Source: Pseudomonadota bacterium (lineage in GTDB: Bacteria > Pseudomonadota > Gammaproteobacteria > Xanthomonadales > Rhodanobacteraceae). Taken from it: a stretch of 64,000 nucleotides of DNA. The notes beneath the pieces were generated by a model. The model was not told where the DNA came from and searched no databases. It saw only the letters and a list, made by a program, of their open reading frames with translations. Positions 26,784 through 41,152 of this stretch are shown here, piece by piece. The DNA lies in assembly GCA_023388255.1 (NCBI GenBank), contig JAEWGO010000012.1, forward strand, positions 62,001-126,000. The letters are read 5' to 3'. Made by a program: the position numbers and the translations under genes. Within the stretch, counting starts at the first letter, position 1; each line of letters opens with the position of its first letter.

Positions 26784-27923
26784 ATGACGATTCCAGCTCT
26801 CCTCGCACTTGCCGACGGCAATCTCTTCCGCGGTACCGCCATCGGCGTGGAGGGGCGGACGGTCGGTGAAGTCGTGTTCAACACGGCGATGACCGGCTAC
26901 CAGGAAATCCTGACCGACCCGTCCTACGCGCGGCAAATCGTCACACTGACCTATCCGCACATCGGCAATACCGGCTGCAATGCGGTCGACGTCGAATCCG
27001 ATCGCGTCCATGCGGCCGGACTGGTCATCCGCGATCTTCCGCTCGCCGCGAGCAACTGGCGTTCCGAGGAATCCCTCGATGCGTATCTGAAACGCAACAA
27101 CGTCGTCGCGATCAGCGGCATCGACACGCGTCGCCTCACGCGCATCCTGCGCGACACCGGCGCTCAGGGCGGCTGCATCGTTGCTGGTGCGGACATTTCC
27201 GAGGAAGCGGCGCTCGCCGCGGCGCGCGCGTTCCCTGGTCTCGGTGGCATGGATCTCGCCAAGGTTGTGTCGGTGCGCGAACCGCACGCGTGGCGCGCCG
27301 GAAGTTACGACGTCGATCGCGTTGCATTCGCGCAGCCGCCCGCGCGTTTCCGCGTCGTGGCCTATGATTTCGGCGTGAAGCAGAACATCCTGCGCATGCT
27401 CGCCGATCGCGGTTGCGACATCACCGTGGTGCCGGCACAGACCGCGGCGGCCGACGTGCTCGCGCTGCGCCCGGATGGCGTGTTCCTATCAAACGGCCCG
27501 GGTGATCCGGAGCCATGCGACTACGCGATCGCGGCGATCCGCGAATTCGTCCGCGTGAAGATCCCGCTGTTCGGCATCTGCCTCGGCCACCAGTTGCTCG
27601 GCCTCAGCGTAGGCGCGCGCACACTGAAGATGAAGTTCGGCCATCATGGCGCGAACCATCCGGTCATCGACCTCGAAGATGGCCGCGTGATGATTTCCAG
27701 CCAGAACCACGGCTTCGCGGTCGACGAGGCGAGCCTGCCCGCGAACGCGCAGGCCACGCATCGCTCGCTGTTCGACGGCACCTTGCAAGGCATCCGCCTC
27801 ACCGACGCGCCGGCGTTCAGTTTCCAGGGCCATCCCGAAGCCAGCCCCGGCCCGCATGACGTGGCCGGTTTGTTCGATCGTTTCATCCACCTGATGGAGG
27901 CGCGCGCGGCAGCCGCGGCGTAA
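26784..27923 (+). CDS. carA: Carbamoyl-phosphate synthase small subunit
   Basis: 379-residue glutaminase subunit that releases ammonia from glutamine for carbamoyl phosphate, the precursor of arginine and pyrimidines. The class I glutamine amidotransferase domain has C266 in FGICLGHQ and H350/E352 in QGHPEASPGP. The N-terminal half carries the CarA-specific FNTAMTGYQEILTDPSY motif. The frame is open from 26448, but homology starts at MTIPALLAL, so ATG 26784 is used. A sigma70-like promoter lies about 120-150 bases upstream. carB is separated from it by one small gene. Confidence 0.97.
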   Translation: MTIPALLALADGNLFRGTAIGVEGRTVGEVVFNTAMTGYQEILTDPSYARQIVTLTYPHIGNTGCNAVDVESDRVHAAGLVIRDLPLAASNWRSEESLDAYLKRNNVVAISGIDTRRLTRILRDTGAQGGCIVAGADISEEAALAAARAFPGLGGMDLAKVVSVREPHAWRAGSYDVDRVAFAQPPARFRVVAYDFGVKQNILRMLADRGCDITVVPAQTAAADVLALRPDGVFLSNGPGDPEPCDYAIAAIREFVRVKIPLFGICLGHQLLGLSVGARTLKMKFGHHGANHPVIDLEDGRVMISSQNHGFAVDEASLPANAQATHRSLFDGTLQGIRLTDAPAFSFQGHPEASPGPHDVAGLFDRFIHLMEARAAAAA

Positions 27924-27928
27924 TCGAG

Positions 27929-28325
27929 ATGACCCGATATCGCATTCCCAGTGTACTGAAGCTTCCCGGCATCGCGCTTGCGGGCACGGCATTCGCGTTG
28001 GCTTGCATGTGTGCGACATCCGCGCATGCGGCCGCGCCGAAGAAAGCGAAGGTGACCGAGGCCGCACAGCCGGTCGGTGAAGCGATCGTCTACGAGTCGC
28101 TTGAACACCGCATCGGCGCGCAGATCGTGATCGAAACCACGCTGAACACGGTTCGTCGCGGCACGCTGGTCAAATACACCAATCCCACGCTGACGCTTCA
28201 GCTCGGGCCGGAAGCCGGTTCGATCGAGTTGTCGGTGCCGCGCGAAACCGTGCGCAGCATCCGCGTGATCGACTCCGCAGCAGTCGCGCAGCCGGTCGGC
28301 GCCGCGCAGGAAAAAGGCAACAGCA

Positions 28326-28342
<17 letters not shown>
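27929..28342 (+). CDS. Small exported protein encoded between carA and carB
   Basis: 137 residues. A signal peptide with a long hydrophobic core (about 10-35, ending AHAA) precedes a lysine-rich linker and a compact beta-rich segment (about 50-115: ESLEHRIGAQIVIETT, RRGTLVKYTNPTLTL, SIELSVPRETVRSIRVI) whose strand pattern resembles an Sm-like or PilZ-like barrel. It starts 6 bases after carA and its end overlaps carB by 17 bases, so it is co-transcribed with and probably coupled to carbamoyl-phosphate synthesis genes. I believe other Xanthomonadales also carry a small gene here. Function is unknown; an envelope protein in a pyrimidine/arginine operon is unexpected. Confidence 0.75.
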
Positions 28343-31561
<3,219 letters not shown>

Positions 31562-31565
<4 letters not shown>

Positions 31566-32041
31566 ACCGCCCCCCGATGACGAGCAAGGGTGCCGATCGC
31601 CTGCGTGGTGAACTGGACCGCCTGAAGTCGCAGGATCGCCCGCGCATCATCGCGGCAATCGCCGAGGCGCGCGCGCACGGCGACCTCAAGGAAAATGCCG
31701 AGTACCACGCTGCACGCGAAATGCAGGGCTTCATCGAGGGCCGCATCAAGGAACTCGAGTCGGCGTTGTCGCATGCCGAGGTCATCGACGTGTCGCGCCT
31801 GAATGCCGGCAAGCGCATCGTGTTCGGCGCGATCGTCGACCTCGTCGACGAGGATTCGGACGAGGAGATCACCTATCAGATCGTCGGCGACCTCGAAGCC
31901 GACATCAAGCAGCGGCTGATCTCGGTGTCGTCGCCGTTCGCGCGGTCGCTGATCGGCAAGAACGAGGGTGACAGTTTCGAGTTCGTGGCGCCGAACGGTG
32001 CGCGCAACTACGAGATCACCGGCGTGCGTTACGAGAGCTGA
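31562..32041 (+). CDS. greA: Transcription elongation factor GreA
   Basis: 159 residues. The N-terminal coiled coil is recognised from GADRLRGELDRLKSQDRP, the acidic tip EARAHGDLKENAEYHAAREMQ is intact, and the C-terminal FKBP-like domain ends ITGVRYES. GreA enters the RNA polymerase secondary channel and stimulates cleavage of backtracked transcripts. It is translationally coupled to carB through an ATGA overlap. recJ follows after 28 bases. Confidence 0.97.
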
Positions 32042-32069
32042 GTCGGCGGTTCTTCGGCTTCCGTCGGGC

Positions 32070-33884
32070 ATGGCCCCGGGAACCATTCGTCGGCGCGGAC
32101 AGTCGTCCGCCGCGCATGACTGGCCGCCAGACCTGCATCCGGTGCTGCGGCGGATCTTCGCCGCACGTGGACTTGCGCCATCGGATATCGCGGCCACCCG
32201 TCTCGCCGATCTCGCGGCGCCCTCCGCGATCGGCGGAATCGATCGTGCCTGCGATCTGCTGTCCGCCGCGATCGCGACCAACGGGCGCATCTGCGTCGTC
32301 GGCGATTTCGATGCGGATGGTGCAACCGGCACAGCCGTGGCGGTGCGCGGATTGCGCATGCTCGGTGCGAGCGACGTCGTCTATCGTGTGCCGAACCGCG
32401 TGCGCGATGGCTACGGCTTGTCGGTGGGTGTCGTCGAATCGCTGGCAGATGTCGCGCCGGACTTGATCGTCACCGTCGACAACGGCATTTCCAGCCATGC
32501 CGGCGTCGCCGCGGCGCGGGCAAGCGGCATCGGCGTGATCGTCACCGATCATCATCTGCCTGGCGAAACGCTGCCGGATGCGGATGCGATCGTGAATCCG
32601 TTGCTGGAGCACGCGTCCGCGCAAGCGATGGGCGGTGAAGATGTCTCGCCACAGCCGCGCCATCTCGCCGGCGTCGGCGTGATGTTCTATCTGCTGCTCG
32701 CATTGCGCGCGCGTTTGTTCCCGGTCGGCAGTTCCTGCGACCGCCCCAATGGCGAAGACCCTGGAGCGACCATCGGCGGCTGCACGTCTGGACAGGAGCG
32801 GCGCCCGGATCTGTCCTCGTTGCTCGACCTCGTCGCGATCGGGACGGTGGCCGATCTTGTTGTGCTGGATGCAAACAATCGCATTCTCGTTGCGGCCGGC
32901 CTGAAGCGTATCCGCGCCGGCCGTTGCAGCGCGGGTGTCACTGCCCTGTACGAAGCGGCCAAGCGCGATCCCGCGCGCGCCGTCGCGAGCGATCTCGGTT
33001 TCGCCCTCGGGCCGCGCATCAATGCAGCCGGAAGGCTTGACGACATGGGCCTCGGCATCGAATGCCTGCTGGCCGACGATCCGGTGCGTGCGCGCCAACT
33101 TGCCGAACAATTGTCGGCGATCAATGCGGAGCGCCAGGAGCTGCAGACGGCAATGGTCGAGCAGGGTGAGGCAATGGTCGCGGCGTTCGTCGAACGCCAT
33201 CACGATGAATCGTTGCCTTTTGGCGTCGTCTTGCACGAGCCGGATTGGCATCCGGGCGTGGTCGGTCTGGTCGCGTCGAAACTCAAGGAGCGCCTGCATC
33301 GCCCCGTAATCGCGTGCGCGCCGGCGGAGCCGGGAAGCACCGAGCTGCGCGGGTCGGCGCGTTCCATTCCGGGCTTCCATCTGCGCGATGCCCTGGCAGA
33401 GGTCGATGCCCGTTGTCCGGGCTTGATCGCGCGTTTCGGCGGTCACGCCATGGCCGCCGGTCTTACGCTTGACGCGGCAAATCTGGGCCGCTTCGCAGCC
33501 GAGTTCGATGAAGTCGCACGTCGACGCCTCGACGCCGAATCGCTGCAGTCGTGCATTTGGAGTGACGGCGAACTGCAGCCCGACGAGTTCACGGGCGAGG
33601 TTGCGCAGGTATTGCGCTACGCGGTTCCTTGGGGACAGGGTTTCGCCGAACCGGCATTCGACAACATGTTCGAGGTCGAATCCTGGCGCGCGCTCGGCGA
33701 GCGCCACCTGAAGCTGCAATTGCGGCTCGACGGACACGCGGGCGTGTTCGATGCGATCCTGTTCAATGCGCTTGAGGTGATGCCGCCGCCACCGCGCTTG
33801 CGCGCGGTCTACCAGCTCGATCTGAACGAATGGAACGGGCGCGAGCGCCTGCAATTGCTGTTGCGGCACATCGAAGCTGCGTGA
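32070..33884 (+). CDS. recJ: Single-stranded-DNA exonuclease RecJ
   Basis: 604 residues (E. coli RecJ has 577). DHH-family motifs are present: DFDADG, VDNGIS, TDHHLPG and the DHHA1 motif FGGHAMAAG, followed by a C-terminal OB-like domain. RecJ degrades 5' single-stranded DNA in recombination and mismatch repair. An insertion of about 35 residues (about 210-245, SSCDRPNGEDPGATIGGC in its middle) lies between RARLFP and LLDLVAIGTVADL, at the edge of the catalytic core. ATG 32070 is the only plausible start after the greA stop. In Xanthomonas the rpfE gene is reported close to recJ; none is present here. Confidence 0.95.
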   Translation: MAPGTIRRRGQSSAAHDWPPDLHPVLRRIFAARGLAPSDIAATRLADLAAPSAIGGIDRACDLLSAAIATNGRICVVGDFDADGATGTAVAVRGLRMLGASDVVYRVPNRVRDGYGLSVGVVESLADVAPDLIVTVDNGISSHAGVAAARASGIGVIVTDHHLPGETLPDADAIVNPLLEHASAQAMGGEDVSPQPRHLAGVGVMFYLLLALRARLFPVGSSCDRPNGEDPGATIGGCTSGQERRPDLSSLLDLVAIGTVADLVVLDANNRILVAAGLKRIRAGRCSAGVTALYEAAKRDPARAVASDLGFALGPRINAAGRLDDMGLGIECLLADDPVRARQLAEQLSAINAERQELQTAMVEQGEAMVAAFVERHHDESLPFGVVLHEPDWHPGVVGLVASKLKERLHRPVIACAPAEPGSTELRGSARSIPGFHLRDALAEVDARCPGLIARFGGHAMAAGLTLDAANLGRFAAEFDEVARRRLDAESLQSCIWSDGELQPDEFTGEVAQVLRYAVPWGQGFAEPAFDNMFEVESWRALGERHLKLQLRLDGHAGVFDAILFNALEVMPPPPRLRAVYQLDLNEWNGRERLQLLLRHIEAA

Positions 33885-33970
33885 TATCTGCGCGTCGCCG
33901 CGTGCGATCGCGTCCATGACGTGCCCTCGTTTTGCTAGGATGCGCGCCTTTCTCCGGACATTTTCAAGCC

Positions 33971-35096
33971 ATGATCGAAACCAATCCGATTCATGCGCGC
34001 ATCGCCGATCTTTCCGATCGCGTGGCGTCGCTCAGGGGGTATCTTTGACTTCGATGCCAAGGCGGAACGCTTGGAAGAAGTCACGCGCGAGCTCGAAAGT
34101 CCGGATGTCTGGAACAATCCGCAACGTGCGCAGGATCTCGGCAAGGAACGCGCGAGCCTCGACCGCATTGTCGGCGGCATCCGCAGCCTGACCGAGAGTC
34201 TTTCGGAAGCCGGCGACCTGCTTGACCTCGCCATCGCCGAGAACGACGACGGCACCGCGCTGGCGGTCGCCGACGACGTCGAGACGCTTGCCGCACAGGT
34301 CGACAAGCTCGAGTTCCAGCGCATGTTCTCCGGCGAAATGGATGGCACGAATGCGTTCGTCGACATCCAGGCCGGCGCTGGTGGCACCGAGGCGCAGGAT
34401 TGGGCCGAAATGTTGCTGCGCATGTATCTCCGCTGGGCCGAGGCGCGTGGCTGGAAGACCGAATTGCTTGAAGCATCGGCAGGCGAGGTCGCTGGTATCA
34501 AGAGCGCGACCTTCCGTGTCGAGGGCGACTATGCCTACGGCTGGCTGAAGACCGAGATCGGCGTGCACCGGCTCGTGCGCAAGTCGCCGTTCGATTCGGA
34601 CAATCGCCGTCATACGAGTTTCACGTCGGTGTTCGTGTCACCGGAAGTCGATGACGACATCGACATCGACATCAACCCGGCCGATCTCAAGACCGACGTC
34701 TATCGTTCGTCCGGCGCCGGTGGCCAGCATGTCAACAAGACCGAATCGGCTGTGCGCATCACGCACGTGCCCAGCGGCGTTGTCGTGGCCTGCCAGACCG
34801 AGCGCTCGCAGCATGCGAACCGCGATCGCGCGATGAAGATGTTGAAGGCAAAGCTGTATGAGCTGGAAATCCAGAAGCGAAATGCCGAAAAGGACGCGCT
34901 GGAAGCGACCAAGTCGGATATTGGCTGGGGCAGCCAGATCCGCAACTACGTGCTCGACCAGAGTCGCATCAAGGACTTGCGCACCGGCATCGAACGTACC
35001 GATACGCAGAAGGTGCTCGATGGCGACCTCGACGAATTCATCGAAGCGAGCCTGAAGGCAGGGCTGGAGGCGGGCGCCAAGCGCAGCGACGCATGA
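33971..35096 (+). CDS. prfB: Peptide chain release factor 2 (programmed +1 frameshift)
   Basis: 374 residues when read as 33971-34045 joined to 34047-35096. The first 25 codons from ATG 33971 end in an in-frame TGA; reading resumes one base later. RF2 features are intact: SPF tripeptide (RKSPFDSD) for UGA/UAA recognition and the GGQ loop (GAGGQHVNKTESAVRI) that triggers peptide release. The frameshift site is the classic autoregulatory one: low RF2 favours shifting. A gene call starting at 33993 would be wrong. It follows recJ by 86 bases and is closed by a strong terminator. Confidence 0.97.
34034..34049 (+). promoter_or_regulatory. prfB programmed +1 frameshift signal
   Basis: AGGGGGTATCTTTGAC contains the internal Shine-Dalgarno-like AGGGGG, a 3-base spacer, the slippery CTT codon (34043-34045), TGA (34046-34048) and the following C that weakens termination. 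It is the same string as the E. coli prfB signal as I remember it. Confidence 0.96.
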
Positions 35097-35120
35097 GGGA
35101 GCGGCGCATGGATCGGAAAA

Positions 35121-35149
35121 CCTCTCCCGGAGCCGGGAGAGGCGTTTTT
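35121..35149 (+). terminator. Rho-independent terminator of the car-greA-recJ-prfB block
   Basis: CCTCTCCCGG pairs with CCGGGAGAGG and is followed by CGTTTTT. AAAA precedes the stem, so it may also work for the convergent gene at 35176-35973. It begins 25 bases after the prfB stop. Confidence 0.9.
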
Positions 35150-35175
35150 CCCATTCATCGTAGCCGCCGGCGACA

Positions 35176-35973
35176 CTACTTCGGCGTCGAAAGGTCTGGC
35201 CGGTACTGGTAGATCGTGGTGCGTGCCTGTTCCACGCTGCTGCCGAATTGCCTCATCACTGCAGTCGCGGCGGCGTCCGACCCGAGTGACTTGCTCAGAA
35301 CCTTCATGATCGAAGGGTTCGGGTCCGCCATATCGGCATAGGTCTTCATCGGGATCACGATCATCAATGGCTCCCTGCCACCGACTCCATTGGAAATTTC
35401 ATAGGGATAGGGCCATTTTTCCTCGATGACCGCCTTCTGGATCTTGTTCAATGCATCGGTCCGGTCAGCATGGGTGCCGGATTTGGTGGCGAACGAGGTG
35501 ACGCTGAAATATCGGTAGTCCTTGTCGTCGATCCAGTGACTGTGATCGGTATCGGTTTCAGAGAAGTAGTGCTCGACCCGCTCCAGATATGGTCCAACTT
35601 GCTGATCGAAGGTATCGCCGGATTTGGCTTTGGTTTCCCATGCGGTGTTGGCATCGAAATCCTTCCATTGGTGTTCGCCGGAACGAATCACGTAAAAGGT
35701 AAGGTCCTCTCCGACAATCGGCTGGTAGATCGACCAGATAAAGCCTTCGCCGGCGTTCTTGCGCCACGCGGCGTGCTGCTTGAGCGCCGCTTCGAACGCC
35801 TTGGCCTGTCCGGCTTTGGGCCACATGACCCAAGTATCGGCAATGGTGCCCGGAACGGCCTTGCTCGATGCCGCGTTGTCAGCTGCGACGGCGCTGGATG
35901 CGGCGCATGACAGGAACACAAAGAATCCCAGCATCATCACCATCGATATCGAATGGAGACAGCGGGCTTTCAT
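35176..35973 (-). CDS. Exported protein of unknown function, possible twin ABM/NIPSNAP-like domains
   Basis: 265 residues with a signal peptide (about 8-31, ending AVAA). The mature part seems to hold two similar alpha/beta units: TWVMWPKAGQAKAFEAALKQHAAWRK with FIWSIYQPIVGEDLTFYVIRSG, and later SVTSFATKSGTHADRTDALNKIQK with an EPLMIVIPMKTYADM strand. That layout recalls dimeric alpha-beta barrel (ABM/NIPSNAP) proteins, but this is weak. Base composition is visibly less GC-rich than the neighbours and it sits alone, opposite to the flanking genes, between prfB and lysS. It looks like a later addition to a conserved block. Function is not known. Confidence 0.72.
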   Translation of the reverse strand: MKARCLHSISMVMMLGFFVFLSCAASSAVAADNAASSKAVPGTIADTWVMWPKAGQAKAFEAALKQHAAWRKNAGEGFIWSIYQPIVGEDLTFYVIRSGEHQWKDFDANTAWETKAKSGDTFDQQVGPYLERVEHYFSETDTDHSHWIDDKDYRYFSVTSFATKSGTHADRTDALNKIQKAVIEEKWPYPYEISNGVGGREPLMIVIPMKTYADMADPNPSIMKVLSKSLGSDAAATAVMRQFGSSVEQARTTIYQYRPDLSTPK

Positions 35974-36181
35974 GGCATGTCCTCCTCAGGTGGGGTTATG
36001 CAAACCCGTTCCAGGCGGCCATTCCGCCATGGCGACGGGGGATGGAGTATGAACCTCGCCAATCGGGATGCAATCGCGCGCGCTGGCAGGGGGTTGTGGA
36101 CTACACTGTTCGGCTTTGCCGCGCTGCTCACGACATGTGCGTTGCGCGGGATCTCGAAATGCATCAATCACCAAGGCCATC

Positions 36182-37702
<1,521 letters not shown>

Positions 37703-37870
37703 TCCGCGCGAACTCGTATACTTTGGCGCGTCAGGCTCGGAAGCCGGTTGCCGTTGGGGCGGTCTGGGATCCGATTCGCGGGGCGTCCGAAGTCGGTCAT
37801 GGGCTGTGCTAGCCTTGGAACTCGACTGCCGCGATGGAACGCCTCCTGCTGCACCGCGCGGAGATATGAT

Positions 37871-38923
37871 GTGAATGTCCTGATCGTCGATGACCAGCCG
37901 TCTGCCCGGACGATGTTGCGGCATGTCGTCGAGGCGATAGGCCCGGGCATTCGTGCCAGCGATTTCGGCAATCCGGTCGATGCGCTGCGCTGGTCTGAGA
38001 ATAATGTCGCCGACCTGGTCCTGTTGGACTACCGCATGCCGGAAATGGACGGCCTCGAATTTGCGCGCCGATTCCGCCGTTCCCTGTCACGCCGTGACGT
38101 TCCGATTGTCCTGATCAGCGTTATCGGCGACGAGCCAGTACGCCAGGCGGCGCTGGAAGCCGGCGTGATCGACTTCATGGTCAAGCCGATCCGGCCGCGC
38201 GAGCTGCGCACGCGCTGCAAGAATCTGCTGCAGCTGCGCCAGCAGGGCGAGTCGGTCAAGGAACGCGCCCGTTCGCTGGAGGAGCGCGTCCTGTCCAGTC
38301 TGCACGAAGTCGAGCAGCGCGAGCGCGAAACACTGTACCGGCTGGCCAAGGCGATCGAATACCGCGATCTGGGTACCGGCGTGCATCTGCTGCGCATGTC
38401 GCACTACGTCGAGGCCATCGCCGAAGCGCTTGGCATGCCGGACGACGAGGTGAAGATACTGACCTCGGCCGCGCCGCTGCACGACATCGGCAAGATCGGC
38501 ATTCCGGACGCAATCCTGCTCAAGCGCGGCGCCTTGACGGAGGAGGAATTCACCGTCATGCGCCGCCATCCGCTGATCGGTCATGAAATCCTGCGTGACA
38601 GCCAAAGCCGCTTTGTGCAAATGGGGGCCTTGATCGCATTGCGGCACCACGAGCGCTGGGACGGCACGGGCTATCCGGATCGCCTGAAGGGCGAGCAGAT
38701 CCCGCTGCCCGCACGCATCGTCACCGTTGCCGATGTCTTCGACGCACTGACGTCGGAACGCCCATACAAGCGCGCCTGGAGTTCGGACGAGGCATTCGAG
38801 TATCTGAAAACGAACTCTGGCACGTTTTTTGATCCTGCCTGTGTCGACGCACTAACGGGCAATCAGGCGCGTATTCTCGAGATACTGCATGCCGAGTTGG
38901 TGCCGCCGGCTTTCGTCAGCTGA
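37871..38923 (+). CDS. rpfG: RpfG: response regulator with HD-GYP c-di-GMP phosphodiesterase
   Basis: 350 residues. The receiver domain (about 1-120) has acidic residues D7-D8, phosphoacceptor D53 (LLDYRMP) and K105. The HD-GYP domain has H204-D205 (LHDIGKIGIP) and HHERWDGTGYP (259-269), so both metal-binding and GYP motifs are intact and c-di-GMP hydrolysis is expected. Identity as RpfG rests on this architecture plus the adjacent rpfC and rpfF. The GTG start at 37871 has GGAG 7 bases upstream. TATACT at 37717-37722 may be a -10 element. In Xanthomonas, phosphorylated RpfG lowers c-di-GMP on DSF sensing. Confidence 0.93.
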   Translation: MNVLIVDDQPSARTMLRHVVEAIGPGIRASDFGNPVDALRWSENNVADLVLLDYRMPEMDGLEFARRFRRSLSRRDVPIVLISVIGDEPVRQAALEAGVIDFMVKPIRPRELRTRCKNLLQLRQQGESVKERARSLEERVLSSLHEVEQRERETLYRLAKAIEYRDLGTGVHLLRMSHYVEAIAEALGMPDDEVKILTSAAPLHDIGKIGIPDAILLKRGALTEEEFTVMRRHPLIGHEILRDSQSRFVQMGALIALRHHERWDGTGYPDRLKGEQIPLPARIVTVADVFDALTSERPYKRAWSSDEAFEYLKTNSGTFFDPACVDALTGNQARILEILHAELVPPAFVS

Positions 38924-38958
38924 AAGGACGGCATCCTGTTCCAGCACGGATTGACGCA

Positions 38959-41112
38959 ATGAGCTTCAGCCTCGCCAATCTCAAAGCGCGTTTCGCGGGC
39001 CGCCCCGACAGTGAGCACGCACAGGCGATCGTGCGGCTGGTCATCGTCAGTCTGTTTCTGGCCTATCTGCTGGGGTTGCTGCTGCTGTCGGCCACGCACA
39101 CCGGGATCGTGGTCAAGGCGTTCCAGTATGTGCTGGTCGAAGCCGTTGTCGGCGCGGCCCTGCTGATCTGGCTGATCCGCCGCCCCGGCATCTGCCATCC
39201 GCGCCGGATACTCGGCATGATCGGCGACTACTCGGCGATGGGCGCGATCATGGCGCTGTCGGGGCAGGAGCTCGCGCCACTTTACGTGGTCGTCATGTGG
39301 GTGACGATTGGCAATGGTCTGCGCTACGGCCCGCGGTATCTTTACGGCGCGGTCGCGATGGCGTCGGTGTCGTTCTTCTGCGTCATTGTCACCACACCGT
39401 TCTGGCAGCAGAACCAGGCGTTGTCTTGGAGTCTGTTGGTCGGCCTGTTCGCGATTCCTGCTTACCTGTCATCGCTGCTGCGCGCGTTGACCCGCGCCAC
39501 CGAAGAAGCGCGCCGCGCGAACGAGGCGAAAAGCGCGTTTCTCGCCAACATGAGTCACGAGTTCCGCACGCCGCTGAATGGCGTCGTCGGCATGTCGGAA
39601 GTCCTTTCGGCGACGAAACTGACTTCCGAGCAGCGCGAGTGCGCCGACGTCATCCAGACCTCCGCCAAGGCGCTGCTGGCTCTGGTCGAAGACGTGCTCG
39701 ATATTTCCGCGATCGAAGTCGGCAAGCTCAAGCGCACCGACGTGGATTTCAGCGTCGCCGACGTGCTAGATGGTATCCAGCTCATGCTGAAGCCGATTGC
39801 GTTGAGCAAGGGCATTCGCTTCGAGGTCGGCATTGCGGCCACCGTTCCAACCAGTCTGCGCGGCGATTCCGATCATCTTCGCCAGATTCTCGTGAACCTG
39901 ATTTCGAACGCGATCAAGTTCACGGAACAAGGTAGCGTGGTGGTGAAAGTCGATGCCGACCGCCCTGACGGCAGCGGCAACGCACGCTTGAAATTCTCGG
40001 TCCGCGATACCGGCATCGGTATTCCCGCTGCGGCGCAGCCGCGTATCTTCCAGGCCTTCGAGCAGGCCGAAGCCGGGCATTCCCGGCGTTTCGGCGGCAC
40101 CGGCCTCGGCACCACGATCGCGAAGTCGTTGACCGAGCTTCTTGGCGGTCGCATCGGCTTCGAAAGCATGCAAGGCGAGGGCTCGCATTTCTGGGCAGAG
40201 ATTCCGTTCCGCGTGAATGCAATCGTCGAGCAACGCGCGCAGCCGCCGCAGCTTGGCGAAAACGTGATCGCGTTCGACGATCCGTTCGTGCGCCATCGCG
40301 CGCGCGTTCGTTCGCTCTCCCTGCTCATTGCAGACGACCAGCCGGCGAATATCACGGTGCTTTGCCGCCTGTTGGAAAAAGCAGGGCACCGCATGCGCGC
40401 CGTACACAGCGGCGACGAAGTGCTCGAAGCGATCGAGAAAGATCGCTTCGACGCCGTGATCATCGATCTGCACATGCCCGGTTTGAGCGGCCTGGACGTC
40501 ATGAAGCAGGCGCGTGTGATGCAAGCCGGTCACGAGCTGACGCCGTTCATCGTGCTCAGCGCGGATGCGACAGCGACCAGCATGCGCGAGAGCGAGCTGG
40601 CCGGGGTGCGCGCCTTCCTGACCAAGCCGATCGTGCTGACCCGGCTGCTCGATGCACTGGCCGATATCGCATTGGCGCGGGAGGAACCGGAGCCGCTTGC
40701 CGCCCCGGCTCGCGCGACAGCGCCGGAGGATTCGGACGCCGTGATTTCCCGCGTCGTTCTCGAAGAGCTGGCCGAGCTGCAACTGGGGCCGGGATTCGTC
40801 GATCTGTTCGTCGACGAATGCATGCGCGATGCCTTGAAGACGATCGGCGAACTCGAACGCAGCGGCGCGGCAGCGCAGTGGGACCTGTTTCGCGACCAGT
40901 GCCACGCCCTCAAGGGCGTAAGCGGAAATGTGGGCGCCGTGCAGTTGGCGAATGCGGCGTCAGAGGCGATGAAACTTGGCAATTGGCAGTTGCCGCGCGA
41001 GTGGCGCCAGCATGTGCGGCAATTGCGCCAACAGCTGGAGGTAGCCCGCTCGGCGCTGCGCAGCGTGCCGATCCCCACCAGCGCAAGCGGCGAGCCGGAT
41101 CAGGCGGGGTGA
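38959..41112 (+). CDS. rpfC: RpfC: DSF-sensing hybrid histidine kinase
   Basis: 717 residues. The N-terminal input region has about five membrane segments (24-175). The kinase domain has H200 in FLANMSHEFRTPLNG, an N box (NLISNAIKFT) and G boxes (DTGIGIP, GGTGLGT). A receiver domain follows with D503 (IIDLHMPG), and a C-terminal HPt domain with H649 (QCHALKGVSG), giving the full H-D-H relay to RpfG. The gene starts 35 bases after rpfG. The order rpfG-rpfC facing rpfF matches the Xanthomonas cluster; rpfH is absent. RpfC of X. campestris also binds and restrains RpfF, probably applicable here. Confidence 0.93.
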   Translation: MSFSLANLKARFAGRPDSEHAQAIVRLVIVSLFLAYLLGLLLLSATHTGIVVKAFQYVLVEAVVGAALLIWLIRRPGICHPRRILGMIGDYSAMGAIMALSGQELAPLYVVVMWVTIGNGLRYGPRYLYGAVAMASVSFFCVIVTTPFWQQNQALSWSLLVGLFAIPAYLSSLLRALTRATEEARRANEAKSAFLANMSHEFRTPLNGVVGMSEVLSATKLTSEQRECADVIQTSAKALLALVEDVLDISAIEVGKLKRTDVDFSVADVLDGIQLMLKPIALSKGIRFEVGIAATVPTSLRGDSDHLRQILVNLISNAIKFTEQGSVVVKVDADRPDGSGNARLKFSVRDTGIGIPAAAQPRIFQAFEQAEAGHSRRFGGTGLGTTIAKSLTELLGGRIGFESMQGEGSHFWAEIPFRVNAIVEQRAQPPQLGENVIAFDDPFVRHRARVRSLSLLIADDQPANITVLCRLLEKAGHRMRAVHSGDEVLEAIEKDRFDAVIIDLHMPGLSGLDVMKQARVMQAGHELTPFIVLSADATATSMRESELAGVRAFLTKPIVLTRLLDALADIALAREEPEPLAAPARATAPEDSDAVISRVVLEELAELQLGPGFVDLFVDECMRDALKTIGELERSGAAAQWDLFRDQCHALKGVSGNVGAVQLANAASEAMKLGNWQLPREWRQHVRQLRQQLEVARSALRSVPIPTSASGEPDQAG

Positions 41113-41152
41113 TCCGGCTGCTGCCGCCTGCTAGCGCCAAGTCTCCGTTCGG

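Noticed and set aside
33993..34046. Alternative prfB start in the shifted frame
   Set aside because: The programmed frameshift from ATG 33971 explains the N terminus better.
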